This document shows, in pieces, positions 34,735 to 43,339 of a DNA stretch of 49,008 nt; the stretch's first letter is position 1, and every line of letters starts with the position of its first letter. The notes under the pieces are model-generated. The model did no database searches. It was given only the letters and a program-made list of their open reading frames with translations, and was not told the DNA's origin. Location: the NCBI GenBank assembly GCA_934661755.1, contig CAKUJM010000021.1, positions 1 to 49,008 of the forward strand, given 5' to 3'. This DNA comes from an uncultured Lentisphaeria bacterium. Lineage in GTDB: Bacteria; Verrucomicrobiota; Lentisphaeria; Oligosphaerales; Oligosphaeraceae. The translations under genes were made by a program, and so were the position numbers.

Positions 34735-35853
34735 ATGGACAGTCTTTTCAACGAAACCAGAAGGCATGTCATCGGCCGGATCGCCGATTTGATCCGGAAG
34801 GGCGGAACCAGGTTGCCGACAGACCACGAGCTGTCGTCTGAAATCACCGCCAGCTATGGTACGCTGCGGCTGGTGATGAATGACCTGGTGCGCGAGGGGT
34901 TCATCCGCCGCATCCGCGGCTCCGGCACCTACCTGACTGCCGAGGCCGGGCGGCTGCTGGCCGAGTCGCAGCGGCGGCGCCTGCAGATTTTTGCCCCGGC
35001 CTCACCCGGCGACGCCGATTGGAATTTCGGGTGCTGGCTACTGGAGTCTTTGCAGAGCCAGGCGGAAACGCGCAATTGGCGTTGCGGCCGCACCGCTGTG
35101 GCCAGCCACCAGGAATTTGCCGAACGGCTGGCGTCGGCGTCGGCCGGCGCCGATGCGGTGGTCTATCTTCCGCCCGCCGAGCCATTCCCCGCCGCCATCA
35201 TCGGCGAATTGTCGGAATGCATCGACTCCCGGCCGATGGTGGTGCTGGACAGCGACCTTTCCAATGTCGCGATCAACAATGTGACCACGGACAACCGCGG
35301 CGGCGGGATGCTGGCCGCCACCATGCTGGCGTCACGCGGCCATCGGCAAATTGCGGTGGTGGTCAGCGAGCCGCTGATGCCGCAGGCCCGGGCGCGCATC
35401 CGCGGATTCATGGATGTGATGGAGCTGTCCGGCGGAAAAGTCGAACTCATCGACTGCCATGTGCGCACCGCCGACCAGCGGGAAACGCTGGTGCGAAAGG
35501 CGATGATGGCGCGGATGGCGCTTCCCCATGACTTCACCGCGGTCTTCGCCATCTCCGATGCCGGGGCATTGGCGGTCATGCGGGTCCTGGAGGAGCTCGG
35601 GATCGCAGTCGGCCGGGACATGAGCCTGGTCGGATTCGACGGCATCCGCGCCGGTGAGACGACTTCGCCGGTGCTCTCCTCCGTGGTGCAGCCGATTGAT
35701 GAGATCTGCCGGACGGCGCTGGAATGGCTGGAGAAGCCGTCGGCGTCCTTCCGCCAATGCCATCTTGCGCCGATCCTGCGGGATGGCGGGACCGTATGCA
35801 CCGTCGGCGCCGCCGGCAGGATCGCGCTTCCGCCCATGGCCTGCATGCCATGA
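34735..35853 (+). CDS. GntR-type DNA-binding, LacI-type sensor transcription regulator
   Basis: A 372-residue regulator. Residues 1-70 are a GntR winged helix (GGTRLPTDHELSSEITASYGTLRLVMNDL, then EGFIRRIRGSGTYL). From about residue 82 to 350 there is a periplasmic-binding-protein-like sugar sensor of the LacI type, with VTTDNRGGGMLAATMLASRGHR, FAISDAGALAVMRVL and VGFDG as landmarks. This AraR-like pairing usually represses sugar genes until a sugar binds. It lies at the end of the pseudopilin-glycosidase cassette, transcribed the same way, 189 bases after the GH38 stop with its own -10 box. The ligand is unknown. The ATG at 34735 directly precedes the helix-turn-helix domain. Confidence 0.9.
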   Translation: MDSLFNETRRHVIGRIADLIRKGGTRLPTDHELSSEITASYGTLRLVMNDLVREGFIRRIRGSGTYLTAEAGRLLAESQRRRLQIFAPASPGDADWNFGCWLLESLQSQAETRNWRCGRTAVASHQEFAERLASASAGADAVVYLPPAEPFPAAIIGELSECIDSRPMVVLDSDLSNVAINNVTTDNRGGGMLAATMLASRGHRQIAVVVSEPLMPQARARIRGFMDVMELSGGKVELIDCHVRTADQRETLVRKAMMARMALPHDFTAVFAISDAGALAVMRVLEELGIAVGRDMSLVGFDGIRAGETTSPVLSSVVQPIDEICRTALEWLEKPSASFRQCHLAPILRDGGTVCTVGAAGRIALPPMACMP

Positions 35854-36178
35854 GGCAAATCGCGAGGCCGTGCCCGCAGCGGCGGGGGGGGCGGGAGTGG
35901 GGTGGGACTGTTTTTTTGCCGCCGGCGGTTGTCTTGCGGCCTCGCGGCGTTACATTATGGCGTATCACCGCAATGGCGGACGGCTGGCGCGCCACCGCAA
36001 ATCCGCCATCGCGCAAGATATCTTGCTTCCCCAATCCGCGAAGCTGGCCCTTTTGCGCCATGATTTCGCCATTTTCGGGCGCGTACATCCGGTACGCTCC
36101 CTCGAAAATCCTCATCCTGACGCAAAATCACCTCACCTTCGCGGCTCCAGGCCACTTCCAGAACAGGAGCGCATTGCC
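35854..36178. other. 325-base spacer before lemA
   Basis: It contains a run of eight G near 35882, a T7 tract at about 35911, a perfect 14-base palindrome GCAAGATATCTTGC (36013-36026) and the dispersed repeat copy 5. No gene is supported. The open frame continuous with lemA here is not protein-like. Confidence 0.55.
36035..36150 (+). repeat. Dispersed palindromic repeat, copy 5 (upstream of lemA)
   Basis: This is the clearest copy: TCCGCGAAGCTGGCCC, then TTTTGCGCCATGATTTCGCC and ATTTTCGGGCGCGTAC, a short CATCCGG centre, then TACGCTCCCTCGAAAATCC, GACGCAAAATCACCTCACC and TTCGCGG. The outer eight bases CCGCGAAG/CTTCGCGG pair perfectly. It ends about 30 bases before the lemA ATG. Confidence 0.8.
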
Positions 36179-36847
36179 ATGGCGAATGAACTTGACGAAA
36201 TGACTGGTCCCGTGAATGCCGAGGGACGTGACATCAATGTCATCAACAAGCAGATCCCGGTCACCATCGGTGCCGGGTCGGTCTTCTTCGAGGTCATGCT
36301 GTGGGTATGCGGCATCATCCCCGGGCTGGTCTTCCTCTTCATGAAGATCGGCGCGAAGAACCGCCTGCAGCAGCTCCAGCAGAAGATCCAGGGAGCGGCC
36401 TCGCAGATCGACAACTATCTGGAACAGCGGGTGATGATATTGCAGAACGTGGTGCCGCTGGTGGAGAAGGCGGTAAATCTTGACAAGGACGTGATGGTCT
36501 CGGTGGCGGCGCTGCGCAGCGGCGCGCCGCGTTCCGACGAGGAGCGCAACCAGGTAAGCGCAAGCCTCGACCAGACGATCGGCCGCATCTTTCCGCAGGT
36601 GGAGGCCTACCCGGAGCTGAAGGCCCATGCGGCGATCGCGGATGCGATGCGCCAGAACAACTACCTGCAGCGCGAGATCACGGCGGCGCGCGAGTTGTAC
36701 AACGATACTGTGACGCTGTGGAACACCTCGATTTTCAGCTGGCCGACCATGCAGATCGTCGCCGCCCGCGCCGGATACACGACCCGCATCCCGTTCACCA
36801 CCACCGCCCAGATCAAGGAGCAGGCCCGCCAGGTCTTCTTCAGCTAG
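36179..36847 (+). CDS. lemA: LemA family membrane protein
   Basis: A 222-residue protein with one N-terminal membrane helix (about residues 33-56, VFFEVMLWVCGIIPGLVFLF) and a long helical coiled domain. QQLQQKIQGAASQIDNYLEQR and LQNVVPLVEKAV are typical LemA blocks, as are YPELKAH and NDTVTLWNT. LemA proteins are membrane-anchored helical bundles of unknown molecular function, often paired with a membrane partner. The ATG at 36179 follows AGGAGCG at a suitable distance. The next gene starts 29 bases downstream and encodes such a partner. Confidence 0.93.
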   Translation: MANELDEMTGPVNAEGRDINVINKQIPVTIGAGSVFFEVMLWVCGIIPGLVFLFMKIGAKNRLQQLQQKIQGAASQIDNYLEQRVMILQNVVPLVEKAVNLDKDVMVSVAALRSGAPRSDEERNQVSASLDQTIGRIFPQVEAYPELKAHAAIADAMRQNNYLQREITAARELYNDTVTLWNTSIFSWPTMQIVAARAGYTTRIPFTTTAQIKEQARQVFFS

Positions 36848-36876
36848 CGGCAATTCCATCATCCCGACCCTTATAG

Positions 36877-38667
36877 ATGGAAGAACTCTTCGATCCAGTC
36901 GGAACCTACCGCGACCAGCTCAAGGGGGAGTGTGAGCGGGTTGCGGCGGAGACCTTCAGAAAGCTGGTCGATCAGTCCGGAGTGGATGCCGCGGCCAACC
37001 ACCACGTGGTGTCGAGGGTCCGCCGGCTGGAACGGCAGCTGGAGTCGCTGCGACGGCATTCCGGATGGCTCAAATTCTGGATCGCGCTGGTGATCATCGC
37101 CTGCCTTGCCGGCGGCGGCTATTGCTATTATGGGCTGCCGCGGCATTATCATGGCGAGGATCTGCTGCTCTATCAGATCAGCGGGATTGCGCTGGCGGTG
37201 ATTCTGGCGATTGGCGCCGTGGTGCCGCTTTGGAAGAACCATCGCGAAACCGGCAGGAAGATCAGCCAGGCGGAAGAGACGGTCAGCGAACTCAAGCAGC
37301 AAGGATGGCAGCAGCTGGAGGCGCTGAACCGGCTTTTCACCTGGCAGACGGTGACGGACATCATCCATGAGGTGCTGCCGCTGCTGAACTTCGACCCCTA
37401 TTTCTCCAACGGGCGGCTCAACCAGCTGCGGCGCCAATATGGATGGAGCGACGACTTCAACAACGACCGCTCGATAGAAAGCTGCCAGAGCGGCTCGATC
37501 AACGGCAATCCCTTCGTGCTGGCCAATGCCCTCACCACCACCATGGGCACCGCCACCTACACCGGCCACCTGACCATCCATTGGACGGAACGCGAAAGCT
37601 ATGTCGACTCCAAGGGCAATCTGCGTTCGCGCACCGTCCATCGCACCCAGGTGCTCACCGCCACGGTCGTCAAGCCCGCGCCATACTACTACTACAAGCG
37701 TTTTCTGATCTTTGGCAGCGAGGCGGCGCCGGAGCTGTCCTTTTCCCGCCGTCCGACCGATTTGTCCGAATTGGGCAACGGCTGGTTCGCCCGGCGCCGG
37801 ATGAAGGCCGCGATTCGGAAGCTCAAGGCGGAGAGCCTGGAGAACGGCTCCTTCATGATGATGTCCAACGAGCAGTTCGACGCCATGTTCAACGCGTTGG
37901 ACCGGAACAACGAGACACAGTTCCGGCTGCTGTTCACCCCGGTGGCGCAACGGCAGATGATGGCGTTGCTCCGCGACCGCAAGGTCGGCTATGGCGATGA
38001 CTTCTGCTATACCAAGTCCAGGAAGATCAGCCTGCTGATGCCGGAGCATTTGCAGGCGCTCAAAGTGGATGCGGATCCGGATTACTTCCGGTCCTGGAAT
38101 CTGGAGGGCATGGAGAAGTTCTTCAATGCCTACGTCAATGACTATTTCCGGGCGCTCTACTTCGCGCTGGCGCCGATTTTGTCGATCCCGCTTTTCCAGC
38201 AATATCAGTCCGACGCCGAGATCTACAAGGATGTCTACGACTGGCGGGGGTCGTTCTGGGAATATGAGTCGATGGCCAACAGCTATGACGTGTCGGAGTT
38301 CAAGCATCCGCAGTGCATCACCAACAGCATCCTGAAGATCACCGGCGCCCATCCGCAGGAGGATGGATCCACCGAGCTGGCGGTGACGGCCTACGGCTAT
38401 CGCGGCGTCGAGCGGGTGGATTATGTGAGCACCTGCGGCGGCGATGGCAGATGCCACAATGTCCCGGTGCATTGGATCGAGTATATCCCGGTGGAGGCCA
38501 CTTCGCCGCTGATTGTGCGCGAAAGCATTGAAGAACAGCCCTCCGGGGACGGCGGCGGCCAGGGCAATGCGGCGGCCGAGGCCTGGCGTGAATTCTTCAC
38601 CCGGTGGGGCGGCAGCCAGGAGGCCGGACGGCGCATCCGGCGTTTCATCTATGCCTTCAGGAAGTAG
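36877..38667 (+). CDS. Membrane protein of unknown function paired with LemA
   Basis: I do not recognise a named family. The 596-residue protein has a predicted helical N-terminus, two membrane segments (about residues 66-85 and 100-119) with a short outer loop, a coiled stretch (KISQAEETVSELKQQGWQQLEAL, about 128-150) and a large soluble part of about 440 residues. This part carries a Tyr-rich PAPYYYYKRFLIF and a Cys/His-containing STCGGDGRCHNVPVHW near residue 525. The pairing 29 bases behind lemA and the topology suggest a two-gene envelope module. The 3' end overlaps the convergent dehydrogenase gene by 19 bases. Confidence 0.75.
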   Translation: MEELFDPVGTYRDQLKGECERVAAETFRKLVDQSGVDAAANHHVVSRVRRLERQLESLRRHSGWLKFWIALVIIACLAGGGYCYYGLPRHYHGEDLLLYQISGIALAVILAIGAVVPLWKNHRETGRKISQAEETVSELKQQGWQQLEALNRLFTWQTVTDIIHEVLPLLNFDPYFSNGRLNQLRRQYGWSDDFNNDRSIESCQSGSINGNPFVLANALTTTMGTATYTGHLTIHWTERESYVDSKGNLRSRTVHRTQVLTATVVKPAPYYYYKRFLIFGSEAAPELSFSRRPTDLSELGNGWFARRRMKAAIRKLKAESLENGSFMMMSNEQFDAMFNALDRNNETQFRLLFTPVAQRQMMALLRDRKVGYGDDFCYTKSRKISLLMPEHLQALKVDADPDYFRSWNLEGMEKFFNAYVNDYFRALYFALAPILSIPLFQQYQSDAEIYKDVYDWRGSFWEYESMANSYDVSEFKHPQCITNSILKITGAHPQEDGSTELAVTAYGYRGVERVDYVSTCGGDGRCHNVPVHWIEYIPVEATSPLIVRESIEEQPSGDGGGQGNAAAEAWREFFTRWGGSQEAGRRIRRFIYAFRK

Positions 38668-39608
38668 GACGACAGCCTGCCGACCAGTTCGTCGATATAG
38701 AAGTCCATATATTGCGCGGTGAAGGCCGACGAATGCGGCGTGATCCACAGATTGGGGCAGTGGCGCAGCGGCGAGGCGTCGTCAAGCGGCTCGGTGGCGG
38801 CCACATCCAAGCAGGCGCCGGCGAGATGGCCGCTTTGCAGCGCTTCGCACAGCGCCTGCTCGTCAATTGCGTTGCCGCGGCCGAGGTTGCATACGGTCGC
38901 GCCGCGCTTGAGCATTGCGAGGCGCCGCCGTGACAGGAAGCCGTCGGTTTGCGCAGTGCGGGGCATCACCAGCACCAGGTGGTCGACCAGGGGCAGGAGA
39001 CGCGGCAGCTCTTCGCCGGTCGCCAGGATGTCGCCGTCGGTGAAATACTCCGGCGGGGTGTGTCCGTGATGGGCGCTGATGCCGAACATCCTGACGCCAA
39101 ATGGCTTGAGCCGTTCGCCGATGGCGCGGCCGATTCTGCCGAATCCGCAGATGGCCACAGTGCTGCCGTAAAGCGTGCCGCAGATGGCGTCGATCTGCGG
39201 ACGCGGCCACGCGATATTGCGGAAGGTGGTGCATGCCGGAAGAATGCCGCGGCACATCCCCAGGATCATCCCGACGGCGCTTTCCGCCATGATCCGGCCG
39301 TGGAAGGCGCCATTCCAGTGTTCGATTCCGGCCGGCCATTCCACGCTGAAGTAATCCTTGCCGGCCGCCGGCGTGGAGACCAGCCGCAGCTGCGGCGCCA
39401 GCGCAAACCACTCCTGGCGGAAGATCCAGGTCAGGGCGATGGCGGCTTCCGGCAGGGCCTGGACAAACTCCGGTTCGGAGTGGCAATGGACGACCTTGCA
39501 GTGCGGCAGCAACGCCGCCAGCCGCGTGGCCTGCCGGTCGCTCATCGTCAGCGACCGCAGCTGCGGCGTCTGCAGGAAAATGGCGATGTTTTCGGCGTGG
39601 CTATTCAT
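38649..39608 (-). CDS. D-isomer-specific 2-hydroxyacid dehydrogenase
   Basis: A 319-residue NAD(P)-dependent oxidoreductase. The nucleotide-binding GFGRIG is at 155-160. The catalytic triad is Arg244 (NLGRGNAID), Glu273 (DVAATEPL) and His292 (TPHSSAF), all in place. The substrate-binding N-terminus is divergent, so the 2-ketoacid cannot be named; phosphoglycerate dehydrogenase proper is longer and less likely. The ATG at 39608 overlaps the rsmI stop by eight bases, so translation is coupled to rsmI. An ATG twelve bases further upstream is an alternative. Confidence 0.9.
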   Translation of the reverse strand: MNSHAENIAIFLQTPQLRSLTMSDRQATRLAALLPHCKVVHCHSEPEFVQALPEAAIALTWIFRQEWFALAPQLRLVSTPAAGKDYFSVEWPAGIEHWNGAFHGRIMAESAVGMILGMCRGILPACTTFRNIAWPRPQIDAICGTLYGSTVAICGFGRIGRAIGERLKPFGVRMFGISAHHGHTPPEYFTDGDILATGEELPRLLPLVDHLVLVMPRTAQTDGFLSRRRLAMLKRGATVCNLGRGNAIDEQALCEALQSGHLAGACLDVAATEPLDDASPLRHCPNLWITPHSSAFTAQYMDFYIDELVGRLSSYFLKA

Positions 39609-40284
39609 TTTTCCCCGCAATCACAATTACTGCTTCGCCCTTGGCCGCCTTGTCCTTGAATTGGGCGGCCAGCTCCGACAGGGTGCCGCGGATGGCGCGT
39701 TCAAATTGCTTGGTCAGCTCCATGCAGACGGCGGCCGGGCGGTCGTCGCCCAGCACCTGCCGCGCTTCTTCGAGGAACTTGCCGATCCGGTATGGCGATT
39801 CATAGAATATCATCGTGTGCCGCGACTGGCCGTCCTCCTCCAGGAAGGCGCGGCGATGGCCGGGCTTCTTCGGCGGGAATCCCTTGAAAAGGTAGCTCGA
39901 CGGCGGCAACCCCGACATCAGAAGCGCCACCTGCACCGCGCTTGCGCCGGGGAGGACCTCGATTTCATGGCCGGCGGCAATTGCCGCCGTGACTGCGGGG
40001 TAGCCCGGATCGCTGACGGCAGGATAGCCGGCATCGCTGCAAAGCCCGACCCGCAGTCCTTCGTCCAGCCAGGCGACAATGCGTGCCGACATGCCGCGCT
40101 CGTTGTGCTCGTGGTTGGCCACATATAGCTTCGGACGGCCGATGCCCAGCAGGCTGACCAGGCTGCCGGTGTGGCGCGTGTCCTCGCAGCACAATATGTC
40201 CAGGGTGGGGATCAATGCCTTTGCCCGGTCGGTGATGTCGCCGAGATTGCCAATTGGCGTCGCAATGAGATAGAGCTTTGACAT
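39601..40284 (-). CDS. rsmI: 16S rRNA 2'-O-methyltransferase RsmI
   Basis: Methylates the 2'-O of C1402 in 16S rRNA. The tetrapyrrole-methylase fold shows in KLYLIATPIGNLGDIT, the family start, and in LCCEDTRHTGSL, GLCSDAGYPAVSDPGY and LPGASAVQVALLMSGLP. The 227 residues are slightly shorter than common members, which have a further C-terminal domain of about 50 residues. The ATG at 40284 precedes the first strand directly. It overlaps the dehydrogenase downstream by eight bases. Confidence 0.95.
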   Translation of the reverse strand: MSKLYLIATPIGNLGDITDRAKALIPTLDILCCEDTRHTGSLVSLLGIGRPKLYVANHEHNERGMSARIVAWLDEGLRVGLCSDAGYPAVSDPGYPAVTAAIAAGHEIEVLPGASAVQVALLMSGLPPSSYLFKGFPPKKPGHRRAFLEEDGQSRHTMIFYESPYRIGKFLEEARQVLGDDRPAAVCMELTKQFERAIRGTLSELAAQFKDKAAKGEAVIVIAGKNE

Positions 40285-40332
40285 CGGGTGCAGGAAGGCG
40301 TGATGGTTCCGGAGGGGCGGCGGCGGGGCGAC

Positions 40333-40974
40333 CTACTGCGGCAGCAGGGAATCGAAGCGTGCAAATTGCCGTCTGCAGGTCTCTTCGTCCAGCGGCCGGC
40401 GGCGGAATTTCATGCGTTCGACGTCGATCAGGGTGATGCGCATCTCCCTGGTGGCAAAGAAGTGCTCGGGCTTGCAGTCGCGTCCCCAGTCGCAGCCGGT
40501 GCGCTGCAGCTCGCGGATGACGGCACGGGCCTGGTATATCGCCTCCTGGCGGAATTGGGGCGAGGCCGCGGCATCGGAGTGCAGCCTGTCCAGCGAGACG
40601 CCGGGGACGCACCGGGTGATCATGACCGCCTGGTGGGGCAATCCGAGGCGCCGTCTTTCGCCGTAGGCGATGATTTCGGCGGTATGGAAGCCCATCTCCG
40701 CCAGGCGGCGCATCTTTTCGCGCTCGCGCCCGACAGCCGGCAGGGGCTTTTGGCCGCGGATGATGGCGCGGGCGATGGGACGCCAGCCGGTCCAGCGATC
40801 CTGCTTGATGAAGATCAGTGTGCCGTCATCCAGGCGGTGGCCATAGGTGAGGCTGTGGCTTTTGGCGCTAAGCGGCTGGCGGTTGTCGTAGTCGAATGCG
40901 GCGTCAAAAACGCCAAGCCCCGCCGATTCCAGCGCCAGCCGCCACTGTTCGCAGATGTGATAGGACACGCTCAT
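40333..40974 (-). CDS. Lipopolysaccharide kinase-like (Kdo/WaaP family) protein
   Basis: A 213-residue protein kinase-fold enzyme. The ATP lysine is Lys57 (LIFIKQD), the alpha-C glutamate probably Glu85, the catalytic loop GRDCKPEHFF at 165-172 and the metal aspartate Asp184 in LIDVERMKF. This compact pattern fits Kdo/heptose kinases that phosphorylate the LPS core, and kdsD nearby supports an LPS role; the acceptor is not known. An in-frame TTG at 40989 exists, but the ATG at 40974 starts the protein more naturally. It lies 31 bases after the MFS gene. Confidence 0.78.
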   Translation of the reverse strand: MSVSYHICEQWRLALESAGLGVFDAAFDYDNRQPLSAKSHSLTYGHRLDDGTLIFIKQDRWTGWRPIARAIIRGQKPLPAVGREREKMRRLAEMGFHTAEIIAYGERRRLGLPHQAVMITRCVPGVSLDRLHSDAAASPQFRQEAIYQARAVIRELQRTGCDWGRDCKPEHFFATREMRITLIDVERMKFRRRPLDEETCRRQFARFDSLLPQ

Positions 40975-41005
40975 GACTTGAAGGCGCAAAAGCGCAGCGT
41001 CGCGG

Positions 41006-42175
41006 TCATTCCTTCAGCGCCCCCTGGAAGACGGCGATGCTGTAGATGGCGGCCAGCGCGGTCAGGATGGCGCCGGCCACGCCGATATAGGGCAGGGCGC
41101 CATGGGCCGAGAGAATGCCCCCGAACATGGTTCCCGAGCCGATGCCGACATTGAAGATGCCGGAGTAGATCGACATGGCGATCGGGGCCGCGGTGGCGCC
41201 GGCGAATCTGATGGTCAGCGATTGCGAGGTCACATTGAAGAGCATGCCGCAGATTCCCCACAGCAGGCATACGGCCACCAGCGCCGCAGGGAATGACGCC
41301 AGCGGCTTGATGAGCAGCTGGCAGGCGCCCAGCAGCAGGATTGAGCCATTGAAGATCATCCTCGGGAAGCGGTTGTACAGGAAGGAGAAGATCGCCGAGC
41401 CGGCCAGGCTGGCGATGCCGAACAGCGCCAGGACGATGGTGATTTTCTGGGGATGGAGATGGACGTGATCCTTCAGGAATGGCTCGAAGTAGCTGAAGCT
41501 GGTGAAGTAGGCCGTGGAGAACAGCAGCGCCAGCAGGAACATCCCCAGCAGACTTTTGCGTCTCAGCATCCGTGGCAGGTCGGCGAGGGAGAATTTCCCC
41601 TCGCCGCGGATGGCGGGGAGGGCGGCGAAGAGCCAGGCCAGCACGATCAGCGCCATTGTTCCGATGCTGGCGAAGGTCATTCGCCAGCCCACCAGCAGGG
41701 CGATGGTCCGCCCCAATGGCTGTCCGACGATGGTGGCCAGCGACGCCCCGGTGACGATCAATCCGATGGCCTTGGAGCGGTGTTCCTCCGGGACCAGCCG
41801 CGCCCCGATCGGGGTGGCGATGGACCACAGGATGGCATGGCAACAGGCGACGCATACACGCGCCGCCATCAGGGTGTAGAATCCGCTGGAAAATGCGGTG
41901 AAGAACTGGCTGAAGGCGAAAAAGCCGATCAGCGCCAGCAGCAATTTGCGCATTTCCATCTGGCAGACCGCCAACATCAGCGGCAATGACGCGATGGCCA
42001 CCACCCACGCATATACCGAAATCACCACTCCGGTGCGTGCCGGGGTGATGCCCAGATCCTCGGAGATGATGGAGAGCAGCCCCATCGGCATGAACTCCGA
42101 GGTGTTGGAAAGGAAAATGCAGGCGGTGATGCCGATCACCGGCAGCCATTGCCGGAATGACAGGGATGAGGACAT
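41006..42175 (-). CDS. MFS sugar efflux transporter, SotB-like
   Basis: Inner-membrane proton-driven exporter of 389 residues with 12 predicted helices. The opening NTSEFMPMGLLSIISEDLG, then VYAWVVAIASLPLML, VACCHAILWSIATPIGARLVP and GLPLG-like GQPLGRTIALLVGWRMTF parallel E. coli SotB, an arabinose and IPTG exporter, closely enough by eye to suggest a sugar efflux role. The frame opens with GTG at 42220, but the ATG at 42175 is where SotB-like proteins begin. It lies between kdsD and the kinase-like gene, all on the minus strand. Confidence 0.87.
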   Translation of the reverse strand: MSSSLSFRQWLPVIGITACIFLSNTSEFMPMGLLSIISEDLGITPARTGVVISVYAWVVAIASLPLMLAVCQMEMRKLLLALIGFFAFSQFFTAFSSGFYTLMAARVCVACCHAILWSIATPIGARLVPEEHRSKAIGLIVTGASLATIVGQPLGRTIALLVGWRMTFASIGTMALIVLAWLFAALPAIRGEGKFSLADLPRMLRRKSLLGMFLLALLFSTAYFTSFSYFEPFLKDHVHLHPQKITIVLALFGIASLAGSAIFSFLYNRFPRMIFNGSILLLGACQLLIKPLASFPAALVAVCLLWGICGMLFNVTSQSLTIRFAGATAAPIAMSIYSGIFNVGIGSGTMFGGILSAHGALPYIGVAGAILTALAAIYSIAVFQGALKE

Positions 42176-42232
42176 GGTGGGATGCGATGGAAAAGCGCTT
42201 TGCTTGCAGATGCGGGCCACGCCGAGTGGCGG

Positions 42233-43237
42233 CTACATGACCTTGAATTTCGGCAGGTCCTGGATGTCGACCATGCCGGTGAAATGCCCCGCGTCATCGA
42301 CTACCACCACGTCGTCGATTTTGCGGTGTTCGATGATCTTCAGGATTTCGACCGCCAGCTTGTTCTGGTTGATGGATACCGGATTGGCGGTCATGACTGT
42401 CTCGATTCGCGCCTGGAGCGCATCGTCGCGGGCGGTGATGGCACGGCGGAAATCGCCGTCGGTGAAGATGCCCAGGAGGAGGTTGTGGTCGTCGACGATG
42501 GCGACTGCGCCGGAGCGGGCGCGTGTCATGGCCAGCAGCGCTTCGCGGACGGTGCATCCGGGGTGGACTGCGGCGGCATGTTCGCCAGTGCGCATGAAGT
42601 CCCTGACCGTGAGGGTGATGGTCCTGCCGATGGCGCCTGCGGGGTGGTTGCGGGCAAAATCGTCGAGATTGAAGTGCTGGCAGTCCAGCAGCACCATCGC
42701 CAGGGCGTCGCCGAGGGCGGCCAGGGCGGTGGTGGAGGTGGTCGGCGCCAAATTGAACGGACAGGCCTCGCGCGGAATGGTCATCGGCACCGTCAGATCC
42801 GAAAATTCGGACAATTTGGAGCCGGGCACTCCGGTGATGGCCACAATCGGCACGCCCATGCGCTTGATCGCCGGCACCACCCGCAGCAGCTCGTCGGTGG
42901 ATCCCGAATAGCTCACGGCCAGGACGGCATCCAGGGGCGAGACAATCCCCAGGTCGCCATGCATGGCCTCCACCGGGTGCATGAATACCGACCGTGCGCC
43001 GGTGGAGGCCAGGGTCGCCGCGATTTTGCGGGAGATGTGGCCGCTTTTGCCGACGCCGGTGAGCACCAGCTTTCCGCCGCGCCGGAAGGTGTCCAGGCAC
43101 AGCCGCACCAGCGCGATGAAATCCTTGCCCAGGCTTTCCCGGACGCGGTTCACGCCCTCGATTTCAATGTCAAACACCTCGCGCGCACGCTTGAGGACGG
43201 CATCGGGATTGATATCGGTGTTGGGAGTCGGAGTCAT
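42233..43237 (-). CDS. kdsD: D-arabinose 5-phosphate isomerase KdsD
   Basis: Converts ribulose 5-phosphate to arabinose 5-phosphate, the first step to Kdo for LPS. The SIS domain (about residues 45-180) has GVGKSGHISRKIAATLASTG, FMHPVEAMHGDLG and VSYSGSTDEL, and two CBS domains follow (about 210-334), the last ending IQDLPKFKVM. At 334 residues it has the standard length. The ATG at 43237 leads into a short helical start. It supports an outer membrane with Kdo-containing LPS. Confidence 0.94.
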   Translation of the reverse strand: MTPTPNTDINPDAVLKRAREVFDIEIEGVNRVRESLGKDFIALVRLCLDTFRRGGKLVLTGVGKSGHISRKIAATLASTGARSVFMHPVEAMHGDLGIVSPLDAVLAVSYSGSTDELLRVVPAIKRMGVPIVAITGVPGSKLSEFSDLTVPMTIPREACPFNLAPTTSTTALAALGDALAMVLLDCQHFNLDDFARNHPAGAIGRTITLTVRDFMRTGEHAAAVHPGCTVREALLAMTRARSGAVAIVDDHNLLLGIFTDGDFRRAITARDDALQARIETVMTANPVSINQNKLAVEILKIIEHRKIDDVVVVDDAGHFTGMVDIQDLPKFKVM

Positions 43238-43339
43238 GGCGGGATTGGCAAGGCGGAAGGGGCGGGGGTACTTGAATCAATTGGATCGCATGCCGGTGCG
43301 GCCTTCCCGCAAAACCTGGCGGATTTGCGGGAAGCAACG

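Noticed and set aside
36871..38748. A 625-codon minus-strand open frame
   Set aside because: Antisense to the LemA partner. The sense frame has membrane helices, good codon pattern and operon spacing; the antisense one has none.
40697..40710. CCGCCAGGCGG inside the kinase-like gene as another operator
   Set aside because: It lies in coding sequence and lacks the flanking bases shared by the two promoter sites.
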